Below, piece after piece: positions 1-10,235 of a stretch of 64,000 nucleotides of DNA; position 1 is the first letter of the stretch, and the number at the start of each line of letters is the position of its first letter. Made by a program: the position numbers and the translations under genes. This DNA is from Macrostomum hystrix. Taxonomy: Eukaryota; Platyhelminthes; Macrostomidae. The notes below the pieces were generated by a model, which saw nothing but the letters and a program-made list of their open reading frames with translations, ran no database searches and had not been told where the DNA came from. Location of the stretch: positions 372,001 through 436,000 of the forward strand of contig CATNEN010000033.1 in assembly GCA_950097015.1 (NCBI GenBank), given 5' to 3'.

Positions 1-410
1 GATAGTTGTCCCTATTTGAGTATCGATAGTGATCCCTATTTGAGGATCGATAGTGATCCCTATTTGTGGATCGATAGTGATCCCTATTTGAGGATCGATA
101 GTGATCCCTATTTGAGGATCGATAGTGATCCCTATTTGTGGATCGATAGTGATCCCTATTTGAGTATCGATAGTGATCCCTATTTGAGTATCGATAGTGA
201 TCCCTATTTGAGGATCGATAGTGATCCCTATTTGAGGATCCATAGTGATCCCTATTTGTGGATCGATAGTGATCCCTATTTGAGGATCGATAGTGATCCC
301 TATTTGAGGATCGATAGTGATCCCTATTTGAGGATCGATAGTGATCCCTATTTGAGGATCGATAGTGATCCCTATTTGAGGATCCGTAGTGATCCCTATT
401 TAAGGAGCCC
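1..410. repeat. 24-bp minisatellite
   Basis: About 17 head-to-tail copies of a 24-bp unit built on GATCCCTATTTGAGGATC plus a short GATAGT link, with G/T and A/T variants at two positions. Because 24 is divisible by three, it gives an open frame with an eight-residue period. There is no sign that it is coding. The array is cut by the left window edge. Confidence 0.95.
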
Positions 411-917
411 CTGTTTGCTTTTGATAATGATCCTTAATGAATTTGTATCATCCCCAGAGCATCATGTTATACTTAAGCAGTCTTGTTCTTGGGACATAGT
501 TTTTCGTAGACAGTTCTTAAATATGAGACCGCTGATGAATTGTACCGCTGTGCGGCTGTTGCTCACGAAAGATTTCCTTAAAAGGCTGCTGGCCCAGTGT
601 GGGGTAAAACTGATAATAATTTCTAAATGAGCCCCTCCCTAAGTGAAGTTAGAAAATGACTCTCGTGAGACAGAGGAGCATTGCTGGTCTCTAGCCAGTG
701 ATTTTTTGTTTAATTTATTACTGCCTTTATTATAAGCTGTCTCGGGTACAGTCCGTATGGGATTCTATTTCGAGTCGCGAATATCAGTTTGATATGTGCT
801 CAGCCCTATAATTCATGATAAAGTACAAGTCTGCTCAACGTTCGTGTTTTAGCATTTTATTACTATCTGCAAATTTATCACTTTGGACTTGCGGACTATC
901 CTTAATGAACCCTTTAT
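411..917. other. unique intergenic DNA, no gene seen
   Basis: Non-repetitive sequence between two arrays. The open frame that enters it from the left is only the run-out of the 24-bp repeat. No domain, splice pair or RNA gene was recognised. Confidence 0.5.
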
Positions 918-1770
918 CCCTTCTCTGCTTCTGTCTTCTCCCCTTCTCTTCTCCCCTTGTCTCTTCTCCGCTTCTCTTCTCCCTTTCTCTCTTCTCTCCC
1001 TTCCCTCTTCTCCCTTTCTCTCTTCTCTCCCTTCCCTCTTCTCCCTTTCTCTCTTCTCTCCCTTCTCTCTTCTATCCCTTCTCTCTTCTCCCTTTCTCTC
1101 TTCTCTCCCTTCTCTCTTCTATCCCTTCTCTCTTCTCCCTTTCTCTCTTCTCTCCCTTCTCTCTTCTATCCCTTCTCTCTTCTCCCTTTCTCTCTTCTAT
1201 CCCTTCTCTCTTCTATCCCTTCTCTCTTCTCCCTTTCTCTCTTCTCTCCCTTCTCTCTTCTATCCCTTCTCTCTTCTCCCTTTCTCTCTTCTATCCCTTC
1301 TCTCTTCTATCCCTTCTCTCTTCTATCCCTTCTCTCTTCTCCCTTTCTCTCTTCTCTCCCTTTCTCTCTTCTATCCCTTCTCTCTTCTCCCTTTCTCTCT
1401 TCTCTCCCTTCTCTCTTCTATCCCTTCTCTCTTCTCCCTTTCTCTCTTCTATCCCTTCTCTCTTCTCCCTTTCTCTCTTCTCCCTTTCTCTCTTCTATCC
1501 CTTCTCTCTTCTCCCTTTCTCTCTTCTATCCCTTCTCTCTTCTCCCTTTCTCTCTTCTCCCTTTCTCTCTTCTATCCCTTCTCTCTTCTCCCTTTCTCTC
1601 TTCTCCCTTTCTCTCTTCTCTCTTTCTCTCTTCTCTCCTTTATCTCCTCCTTCTCTCTTCTCCCCTTCTCTTTTCTCACCTTTCTGTCTTCTCCCCTTTC
1701 TGTCTTCTCCCCCTTCTCTCTTCTCCCCCTTTCTGTCTTCTCCCCCTTCTCTCTTGCCCCCTCCCTGTCC
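918..1770. repeat. polypyrimidine (CT) minisatellite tract
   Basis: About 850 bp, almost all C and T on the plus strand. It is built from shuffled short blocks such as CCCTTCTCTCTTCTAT and CCCTTTCTCTCTTCTC. Open frames on either strand are Leu/Ser/Phe or Arg/Glu/Lys low complexity and are not genes. Homopurine/homopyrimidine tracts of this kind can form triplex (H-DNA) in principle; that is inference. Confidence 0.9.
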
Positions 1771-2139
1771 TGGGTGTCTCATCCAACGCATGGTGTCCAA
1801 CGCGGACCTGTTGGGCGCCTCTCAGTCTGCGTATAGGGGCTCCCCTGTGGCTAGTAAAGTTAGTTGTTTGCGGCACACAAGTAATCAGTGCTGTTTCTTG
1901 CGGACCCTTCATATCAGTCTATCCTAGAAACTGGCCCACACTCTCCATTTAACTCAATTATTCTGCTGTCCCTTTTCTGTGTCTTCTCCTTTTTCTATCT
2001 TTAAAAGTCTGCCTGCTGTCTAGTGCTCATCGTAGAGGAGCCATGTTCTTTTTGCTTTTCTGGAGTGATTTATCGCCAGGACATGATGCTTTTGGGTGGG
2101 ATTTGGCGCAAACACGGGATCACAATCATTGAGATTATT

Positions 2140-3630
2140 TAATCTCACTCCCTTCCCTAATTGTATCCACCCCTTCCTTCACCAGCCTCTCCCTTCATCT
2201 CACTGTCCTCCCTTCACCAGCCTCTCCCTTCATCTCACACTCTTCCCTAATTTTATCCACCCCTTCCTTCACCAGCCTCTCCCTTCATCTCACACTCTTC
2301 CCTAATTTTATCCACCACTCCCTTCATCTCACTCCCCTCCCTTCACCAGCCTCTCCCTTCATCTCACTGTCCTCCCTTCACCAGCCTCTCCCTTCATCTC
2401 ACTGTCCTCCCTTCACCAGCCTCTCCCTTCATCTCACTGTCCTTCCTTCACCAGCCTCTCCCTTCATCTCACTGTCCTCCCTTCACCAGCCTCTCCCTTC
2501 ATCTCACTCCCCTCCCTTCACCAGCCTCTCCCTTCATCTCACTATCTTCCCTAATTTTATCCACCACTCCCTTCATCTCACTCCCCTCCCTTCAACAGCC
2601 TCTCCCTTCATCTCACTGTCCTCCCTTCGCCAGCCTCTCCCTATATCTCACTCCCCATCCTTCACCAGCCTCTCCCTTCATCTCACTCCCCTCCCTTCAC
2701 CAGCCTCTCCCTTCATCTCACACTCTTCCCTAATTTTATCCACCACTCCCTTCATCTCACTCCCCTCCCTTCACCAGCCTCTCCCTTCATCTCACTATCT
2801 TCCCTAATTTTATCCACCACTCCCTTCATCTCACTCCCCTCCCTTCACCAGCCTCTCCCTTCATCTCACTGTCCTCCCTTCGCCAGCCTCTCCCTATATC
2901 TCACTCCCCATCCTTCACCAGCCTCTCCCTTCATCTCACTCCCCTCCCTTCACCAGCCTCTCCCTTCATCTCACACTCTTCCCTAATTTTATCCACCACT
3001 CCCTTCATCTCACTCCCCTCCCTTCACCAGCCTCTCCCTTCATCTCACTATCTTCCCTAATTTTATCCACCACTCCCTTCATCTCACTGTCCTCCCTTCA
3101 CCAGCCTCTCCCTTCATCTCACTCCCCTCCCTTCACCAGCCTCTCCCTTCATCTCACTATCTTCCCTAATTTTATCCACCACTCCCTTCATCTCACTCCC
3201 CTCCCTTCAACAGCCTCTCCCTTCATCTCACTGTCCTCCCTTCGCCAGCCTCTCCCTATATCTCACTCCCCATCCTTCACCAGCCTCTCCCTTCATCTCA
3301 CTCCCCTCCCTTCACCAGCCTCTCCCTTCATCTCACACTCTTCCCTAATTTTATCCACCACTCCCTTCATCTCACTCCCCTCCCTTCACCAGCCTCTCCC
3401 TTCATCTCACTATCTTCCCTAATTTTATCCACCACTCCCTTCATCTCACTCCCCTCCCTTCACCAGCCTCTCCCTTCATCTCACTGTCCTCCCTTCGCCA
3501 GCCTCTCCCTATATCTCACTCCCCATCCTTCACCAGCCTCTCCCTTCATCTCACTCCCCTCCCTTCGCCAGCCTCTCCCTTCATCTCACTCTCTTCCCTA
3601 ATTTTATCCACCTCTCCCTTCATGTTACTC
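2140..3630. repeat. ~35-bp pyrimidine-rich minisatellite with a second variant unit
   Basis: Alternating units containing CACCAGCCTCTCCCTTCATC and CTTCCCTAATTTTATCCACC. They are arranged in longer repeated blocks; for example, the CGCCAGCCTCTCCCTATATC variant recurs near 2627, 2881, 3242 and 3494. No coding potential. Confidence 0.9.
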
Positions 3631-4074
3631 GCCTTCCTTCGCGAATCAGCAGTATCATTGATTTCCTTCTGCATGCGCCTATTGAATCCCAGCTCTGGCA
3701 ATGAGCCGCTGGGGGCATCCAGTTATTAGCAAAAGCAGCTGTCTACATCCTGGAACTGGGTTTTATTAAATTTGCCAGCCTGAATCACCGTGTCTGGAAA
3801 ATTGGCTTTGGGTGTGTGTTCGAAATTTTTTTTTCGACTTCTAATTTTCCTAGGAGCTACAATGCACTTTTACCGATAATGACATCAGGCGCAGGTGTAA
3901 GACTCGAATAAGAGAGCGACAATTGAGATATTCCATGCAGAAATCAGCTGAATGATTGCCATTGAGGACTTAAGCAGAACCGAACTCTGAGGTTGAAGCA
4001 GGGCGAGGTGAAAGGCGATGAACATGAGGAGAAATTCGATGAGTGGATGGAAAGCGGATGTGACGTTGTGGAGT
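3631..4074. other. unique intergenic DNA, nothing recognised
   Basis: Non-repetitive stretch between two arrays. No ORF of note, splice pair or RNA gene seen. Confidence 0.5.
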
Positions 4075-4525
4075 AGAGAGATCAGTGGGGTAGAGAGATC
4101 AGTGGGGTAGAGAGATCAGTGGGGTAGAGAGATCAGTGGAGTAGAGAGATCAGTGGGGTAGAGAGATCAGTGGAGTAGAGAGATCAGTGGGGTAGAGAGA
4201 TCAGTGGGGTAGAGAGATCAGTGGGGTAGAGAGATCAGTGGGGTAGAGAGATCAGTGGGGTAGAGAGATCAGTGGGGTAGAGAGATCAGTGGGGTAGAGA
4301 GATCAGTGGGGTAGAGAGATCAGTGGGGTAGAGAGATCAGTGGGGTAGAGAGATCTGTGGGGTAGAGAGATCAGTGTGGTAGAGAGATCAGTGGAGTAGA
4401 GATGAGAGAGATATAGTGGAGGAGAGAGATATAGGGAGAGGCTGGTGAAGGATGGGGAGTGAGGTATCTCTACTCCACTGATCTCTGGTGAGTTGAGAGA
4501 TCAGTGGGGTAGAGAGATCAGAGAG
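4075..4525. repeat. 17-bp minisatellite
   Basis: Tandem copies of GGGGTAGAGAGATCAGT with occasional A/G change, degenerating after about 4395. It abuts the related 19-bp array that follows; both share GAGGGGTAG/GGGGTAGAG blocks. Confidence 0.93.
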
Positions 4526-4589
4526 GGGTAGATTGATCAGAAAGGGTTTTAAAGATATGAGGGGGTTAGAAAGATCATATTGGGGGTAG

Positions 4590-5045
4590 AAAAATCAAAG
4601 AGGGTAATGGAACCGGAGAGGGGTAGTGGAACTAGAAAGGGGTAATGGAACCAGAGAGGGGTAGAGGAACCAGAGAGGGGTAGTGGAACCAGAGAGGGGT
4701 AGAGGAACCTGAGAGGGGTAGTGGAACCAGAGAGGGGTAGTGGAACCAGAGAGGGGTAGTGGAACCAGAGAGGGGTAGTGGAACCAGAGAGGGGTAGTGG
4801 AACCAGAGAGGGGTAGAGGAACCAGAGAGGGGTAGTGGAACCAGAGAGGGGTAGTGGAACCAGAGAGGGGTAGAGGAACCAGAGAGGGGTAGAGGAACCT
4901 GAGAGGGGTAGTGGAACCAGAGAGGGGTAGTGGAACCAGAGAGGGGTAGAGGAACCAGAGAGGGGTAGTGGAACCAGAGAGGGGTAGAGGAACCAGAGAG
5001 GGGTAGTGGAACCAGAGAGGGGTAGAGGAACCTGAGAGGGGTAGA
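4590..5045. repeat. 19-bp minisatellite
   Basis: Tandem copies of ACCAGAGAGGGGTAGTGGA with a GTGG/GAGG alternation. Minus-strand open frames with a 19-residue period are by-products of the array. Confidence 0.93.
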
Positions 5046-5591
5046 AAAATCTGGGCCCTGACAGATCAGAGAACTCGCACATGATTGTACGGGCGCTAAT
5101 CTTTGGCCTGGGCTCACAGAAATGCCGGCAGAAGCATTCCCCCTTGGATTAAGGTGACCAGTTCTATGCTTAAGCCATCGACTTATAGCCCAGGCCGCGG
5201 CTTGTAACTGTAAGAACCTAACAGATTATCGGCTTAGTTTTTTGACACAAACAGAGAGGGAGAGAGCAAAGTCAGGCTGTGGAGCATTAGTGGGATTGTG
5301 TCACTTTCAGTCTAGTGGAGTGCTCTAGAATAATCTTCTCTTTTGCTCATTTTTCTTGTCGTCCGTCTAAATGTTGGTTCTTTAATAAAAAATGAATAAA
5401 TGAAGCGCAAAGCAAATATCTACCAGTTTTTTATGGAACTCCTGTGGCTGCTAAAACACACGTATATATATGTGTATATATATGTGAGTTATCGTAAGAT
5501 TTTAAACAAAAATATGATTATTTTACATAAATAGCATCACGAGCAGTACAAAAGTACACTGAGAATGAATCTAAAATTTGTAAATCTGTGG
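5046..5591. other. 3' flank of the GPCR gene
   Basis: Non-repetitive, AT-rich sequence downstream of the minus-strand GPCR stop codon, probably its 3' UTR and flank. It includes a short TA/TG dinucleotide run near 5463-5483. A minus-strand ATTAAA, a weak poly(A) signal, lies near 5381-5386. Confidence 0.4.
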
Positions 5592-7364
5592 TCAGGCCGC
5601 TGATGAACCACGTCGGCACCACCGCCTCACAGAATTGAACATGCCGCACAGCTGCTGCTTGAAGAAGGTGTTCATGCAGCCGTAGATTACTGGATTAACG
5701 CCGTGGTTAATGAAATAGAAATAGTACACAGTCTGCTTGAACAGGTCGCTGAGACTCATCCGGCTTGACTTGGCGCCCGCGCTGCCTGCGCCAGCTCCGC
5801 CGATGCCCCTGTTGGCAAGGCCGGTCCGATCGTACAGGCGGTGCAGCTGGAGCAGCTGCAGCTGGAACAGCTGGCTGTAGTTGTCAGCAGCCGCAGACGT
5901 CGTCCAATTTGCGAAGCCGGCTGCCGCGGCCGACCAGCCGCTTGAATTATCTCGGCGCTGCGTCGATGGCGGCGCGCCAAAGCCCAGGCTGCCGACCCCG
6001 CCAGCGCCGCTGCCTCCGCCTCCGCCATCGTCTTGCAGGTGAAACACTAGAAAGAATGGCAGATAGGACAGCAGGTAGAAAAATGTGATGATGCTGAGCA
6101 CTTTGGCTGTCTTGATGTGCGGCCGTTTTCTGCTGCGCTCGGATAAGTGCCTCTGAGCCCTGGCCAGCCGGTTGCTGACCACCGAGTCCTCCCGGCGTTG
6201 GCCGGCCGCGCCAGCTAGCATTCGGCGCTGCTCGGGCGCCTCCTTCGCCGCCCCCGTTGCCACCACTGCCTCGTCATCTTCATCTTCCGCATCTACTGCT
6301 TCAACTGCGTCCTCTCTTCTACTCTCTTGGTTGAATATGATTTTGGCTTCTACTTGGCCTTCTTGAACAGCGGCTGCCGCGGCGGGGTCTTGATCGGGGC
6401 CGCCCAGCACCTGGTCAATGTCCGTCTCCAGCAGCACGCGGCTGCTCTCGGGCTGCGCGAATCGGACACTTCCGATTTCATCGCTGCGGGGGTGTCCGTT
6501 GCGGTCTTTGTCATCGGTTTTGTTGTCGACACCTTCGCGGTGGCCGCCTCCTTTGTCTTTGCCGCTGGACACTCGGCTAACATAGGTGCGTGATTTGTCC
6601 CAGCGTCGCTGGCGTCTGCGCACAAAGTAGAAAATATTGGCGTAGAAGAACACAATGGCCAGCAGCATGCACAGGAATAGCAGGGTTAGGCAGGCCTTGT
6701 ACACCTTGACAGTGAAGGCTGGTAAGATGCTGTAGTCGGAGATGCAGTTCGCCATGATCACGGGATGATTCTGCACAATGCCATTCTTGCGCACGATGAT
6801 ATTTCGCCTAGTGCCAGTTGTGAGGCCAAGCGGCGTGCCCACAGCGAAGCCCAGCAGCAGCGTCAGGCCGATGAGTCGAACTGCCCGCCGACGGCCAGTC
6901 TGGATGCCCGGCACGAAGCAGATGATGGCGAATCTGTCCACAGCGATCAGGCAGAGCAGGAAAGCCGACGAAGTCACCAAGGAGCAGCGGAGAATGTGAA
7001 ACGCTTTGCACATCAGGTCCGTGGTGGCGCCTCGCCAGACGTCCTGATAGACGGTTGACGGTATGACAACGGCGCACACGGCCATGTCGAGTGTGGCCAA
7101 CGCGATGACATAGACATTCTGCGGCAAATCGCGCAGACCCCGGTAGAAGAATATCACAACCAGAATGTTGCCTAGCAGGCCCACCAGGGCCAGCGCGCCC
7201 AGGCTCAGCGTGATGGCAATTTGAACCGGCTGTGGCAGCTCGCTGCCTCGCTTAAATGCCGCCTGCAGCATCTCGCTCATCAGGTGGAAGTCCGGGCCGC
7301 CGCTACCGCCGCCGTTGCCGACGTCCCAAGCGCTGCTTTCGTTGCTTCTCAATGCTAGAGTCAT
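5592..7364 (-). CDS. rhodopsin-like (class A) G protein-coupled receptor, intronless
   Basis: Predicted 590-residue seven-helix receptor of the plasma membrane that couples an unidentified ligand to G proteins. TM1 lies at ~49-74 with the GN pair at 65-66. TM2 is at ~83-103 (LATLD), TM3 at ~123-145, TM4 at ~161-181, TM5 at ~219-246, TM6 at ~419-443 and TM7 at ~541-561 with NPVIY at 557-561. Cys119 and Cys207 can form the conserved TM3-ECL2 disulfide, and Trp110 sits in ECL1. The usual DRY motif is DRF (143-145), and TM6 has LSYLPFF in place of CWxP. NES near the N-terminus and NSS, NWT and NYS in loop 3 are possible N-glycosylation sites. ICL3 (~247-418) and ECL3 (~444-540, Gly/Ala-rich) are very long. 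The start chosen is the first in-frame Met before a short hydrophilic N-terminus. The general layout suits a peptide or orphan receptor, but the ligand cannot be called. Confidence 0.88.
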   Translation of the reverse strand: MTLALRSNESSAWDVGNGGGSGGPDFHLMSEMLQAAFKRGSELPQPVQIAITLSLGALALVGLLGNILVVIFFYRGLRDLPQNVYVIALATLDMAVCAVVIPSTVYQDVWRGATTDLMCKAFHILRCSLVTSSAFLLCLIAVDRFAIICFVPGIQTGRRRAVRLIGLTLLLGFAVGTPLGLTTGTRRNIIVRKNGIVQNHPVIMANCISDYSILPAFTVKVYKACLTLLFLCMLLAIVFFYANIFYFVRRRQRRWDKSRTYVSRVSSGKDKGGGHREGVDNKTDDKDRNGHPRSDEIGSVRFAQPESSRVLLETDIDQVLGGPDQDPAAAAAVQEGQVEAKIIFNQESRREDAVEAVDAEDEDDEAVVATGAAKEAPEQRRMLAGAAGQRREDSVVSNRLARAQRHLSERSRKRPHIKTAKVLSIITFFYLLSYLPFFLVFHLQDDGGGGGSGAGGVGSLGFGAPPSTQRRDNSSGWSAAAAGFANWTTSAAADNYSQLFQLQLLQLHRLYDRTGLANRGIGGAGAGSAGAKSSRMSLSDLFKQTVYYFYFINHGVNPVIYGCMNTFFKQQLCGMFNSVRRWCRRGSSAA

Positions 7365-7404
7365 TGTGCGCTTGCTGGCTGATGTCCTGCTGGATGATGA
7401 GGAC

Positions 7405-8512
7405 GTAGGTGTGTGAATGAATGGAGTAGGTGGTGAATAGGTGTGTGAATGGATAGAGTAGGTAATGAATAGGTGTGTGAATGGATAGAGTAGTTAATGA
7501 ATAGGTGTGTGAATGGATAGAGTAGGTAATGAATAGGTGTGTGAATGGATAGAGTAGGTAATGAATAGGTGTGTGAATGGATAGAGTAGTTAATGAATAG
7601 GTGTGTGAATGGATAGAGTAGGTAATGAATAGGTGTGTGAATGGATAGAGTAGGTAATGAATAGGTGTGTGAATGGATAGAGTAGTTAATGAATAGGTGT
7701 GTGAATGGATAGAGTAGGTAATGAATAGGTGTGTGAATGGATAGAGTAGGTAATGAATAGGTGTGTGAATGGATAGAGTAGTTAATGAATAGGTGTGTGA
7801 ATGGATAGAGTAGGTAATGAATAGGTGTGTGAATGGATAGAGTAGGTAATGAATAGGTGTGTGAATGGATAGAGTAGGTAATGAATAGGTGTGTGAATGG
7901 ATAGAGTAGGTAATGAATAGGTGTGTGAATGGATAGAGTAGGTAATGAATAGGTGTGTGAATGGATAGAGTAGGTAATGAATAGGTGTGTGAATGGATAG
8001 AGTAGGTAATGAATAGGTGTGTGAATGGATAGAGTAGGAAATTAATAGGTGTGTGAATGGATAGAGTAGGTAATGAATAGGTGTGTGAATGGATAGAGTA
8101 GGTAATGAATAGGTGTGTGAATGGATAGAGTAGGAAATTAATAGGTGTGTGAATGGATAGAGTAGGTAATGAATAGGTGTGTGAATGGATAGAGTAGGTA
8201 ATGAATAGGTGTGTGAATGGATAGAGTAGGAAATTAATAGGTGTGTGAATGGATAGAGTAGGTAATGAATAGGTGTGTGAATGGATAGAGTAGTTAATGA
8301 ATAGGTGTGTGAATGGATAGAGTAGGTAATGAATAGGTGTGTGAATGGATAGAGTAGTTAATGAATAGGTGTGTGAATGGATAGAGTAGGTAATGAATAG
8401 GTGTGTGAATGGATAGAGTAGTTAATGAATAGGTGTGTGAATGGATAGAGTAGGTAATGAATAGGTGTGTGAATGGATAGAGTAGGTAATGAATAGGTGT
8501 GTGAATGAAAGG
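7405..8512. repeat. 32-bp minisatellite 5' of the GPCR gene
   Basis: About 34 copies of a 32-bp unit (TAGAGTAGGTAATGAATAGG followed by TGTGTGAATGGA) with GGTAATG/GTTAATG/GGAAATT variants. It begins only ~40 bp upstream of the minus-strand GPCR start codon, so it must lie in that gene's 5' UTR, promoter or first intron. Confidence 0.95.
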
Positions 8513-9105
8513 GAATCTGTTGGCAGTTAGCTTCTCGCCGCAAGTGACTTCCTCACTGCCGTGGGAAAGCACTGTCTGGTGTGACATATGAATTGCAAAA
8601 TTTCACTACTAAAAGCATAGCTGGTCTCAAATTCCGTGTGAGCTGTTTAGACAGTAAAAGTCTAAATTCTTTCAGTATAGAAAGCAGTTGAGAAACGCGT
8701 TTTCCTGTCTGCATGTGTACACGGGCATCGCTGCCCTAGCAATAGCACTTTTTACAGCTTACCTGGTCTTTGACAGAACTGTTGGATGGATATGGCTTGT
8801 GCCCTCAACTTTGCTGCTATCCCTTGCTGCAAGCGTTCAATATTTATTCCATTCTCCCGAAAAAAATCCTACCTCGGAGCAACTCACCCAACCCCCCTCA
8901 GTCTGGCCAATCACAGAGCCGATTCCCTTCTCCACTGCCTTTCGTGATCCCTATCTACCCGTTGTTCTATTCGTCTTTAATTTCACAAGGCTTTTCTTGT
9001 GTCCTCTCCTTCCTTAATGTTTTTTGCTGTACGAGATCCACGTAGGATTGCTGGTGTACCAAAGTGTTGTCACAATTGTAGAATAAAAGAAATAGTAGTA
9101 GACTC
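8513..9105. other. unique DNA, no supported gene
   Basis: Non-repetitive sequence. A plus-strand open frame (8688-9017) is partly hydrophobic but matches no family I know, and it ends in Pro/Thr-rich nonsense. I do not call it. Confidence 0.4.
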
Positions 9106-9562
9106 GTAGCAGCTAGAATCGAAGCAGGTGGAATCGAAGCAGGTGGAATCGAAGCAGGTGGAATCGAAGCATGTGGAATGCTAGATGCTACGAATCTAGC
9201 AGATTCGTAGCAGCTAGAATCGAAGCAGGTGGAATCGAAGCAGCTGGAATCGAAGCAGCTGGAATCGAAGCAGCTGGAATCGAAGCATGTGGAATCGAAG
9301 CAGCTGGAATCGACACAGCTGAAACCGTAGTAGCTAGAATCGTAGCAGCTAGAATCGAAGCAGGTGGAATCGAAGCAGCTGGAATCGACACAGCTGAAAC
9401 CGTAGCAGCTAGAATCGAAGCAGCTAGAATCGAAGCAGGTGGAATCGAAGCAGGTGGAATCGAAGCAGGTGGAATCGAAGCAGGTGGAATCGAAGCAGGT
9501 GGAATCGAAGCAGTTGGAATCGAAGCAGCTGAAATCGAAGCAGCCAGAGTCGTAGCAGCTAG
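9106..9562. repeat. 15-bp minisatellite
   Basis: Tandem 15-mers of the type GAATCGAAGCAGGTG / GAATCGAAGCAGCTG, with interspersed GTAGCAGCTAGAATC variants. It is interrupted at its right end by a SINE, after which two or three degenerate units continue. Confidence 0.93.
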
Positions 9563-9859
9563 GGGGGTCGGTGGCAGAGCGGTTATCGCGTTTGCCTCTC
9601 GCTCCACGGTCCCTAAGTTCGATTCCACGGCGAGGCCACATTTATTTGGGGCGCAGCCCCGGAGAGAAGGATTGGGGCTTGTCGTGCAATCAGGGCAGAT
9701 GTACACACCTGTGTGCGTGTGTGTACAGTATCTGTGTACGTGTGTGCTCAGGAGTCAGCGAAATGGGCAGAATTGCCTCCTCGCTGGCTGCGTGTCTAGT
9801 GTCACTAAACGATGTGCCATTGCCCGCAGCCCTCCTGCAATAAGAATAATTATTATTAT
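9563..9859 (+). mobile_element. tRNA-derived SINE, family A, full length
   Basis: The 5' tRNA-like head has an A box (TGGCAGAGCGGTTA) and a B box (AGTTCGATTCC), the internal RNA polymerase III promoter. A ~200-bp body follows, ending in a TTATTATTA tail. It is inserted in the 15-bp minisatellite and flanked by near-identical 12-mers, CGTAGCAGCTAG (9551) and CGTAGTAGCTAG (9860). These look like a target-site duplication, although the repetitive target could also supply them. Other copies are at 57799-58127 (minus) and, degraded, at 16430-16590. Confidence 0.85.
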
Positions 9860-9871
9860 CGTAGTAGCTAG

Positions 9872-10235
9872 AATCGTAGCAGTGATTTTTTGGTGTAAGA
9901 TCTAAGTTTATTATTTTTTCGTTCGTAAGTTTTCTAGCATTTTAATGTGGATTTTTTCATCCATTCTGTTAGGGACAGATTCTAAACAGGCGTTTAACAA
10001 AGCTCCACAAGGTTAGCTGTCGGCAAACATCCAACAAACTAAAACAGAGAAGCAGCTCATCTTTCTCATACTGAGTCCCAGGTTGATCGTTGGTGGCGCT
10101 GTTGTTGCTAATTGCCTACCATTTTAACTGTACCCGCTGCAGCATAAAATTCTCCTGCAGACCCGTAGATTATCTGCTTTTTTACAATGCCACTCTGCCC
10201 CGCTGCTGAAAAATTATTTGTCTCCTGCCACAGTT
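9872..10235. other. unique DNA between arrays
   Basis: Apart from the last degenerate 15-bp units at its left edge, nothing was recognised. Confidence 0.5.

Noticed and set aside
5756..7077. Additional ORFs overlapping the GPCR on both strands
   Set aside because: Shadows of the GC-rich coding sequence; the seven-helix frame explains the region.
8688..9045. Hydrophobic 109-codon ORF
   Set aside because: No start context, family resemblance or splice sites, and the C-terminal half is low-complexity.
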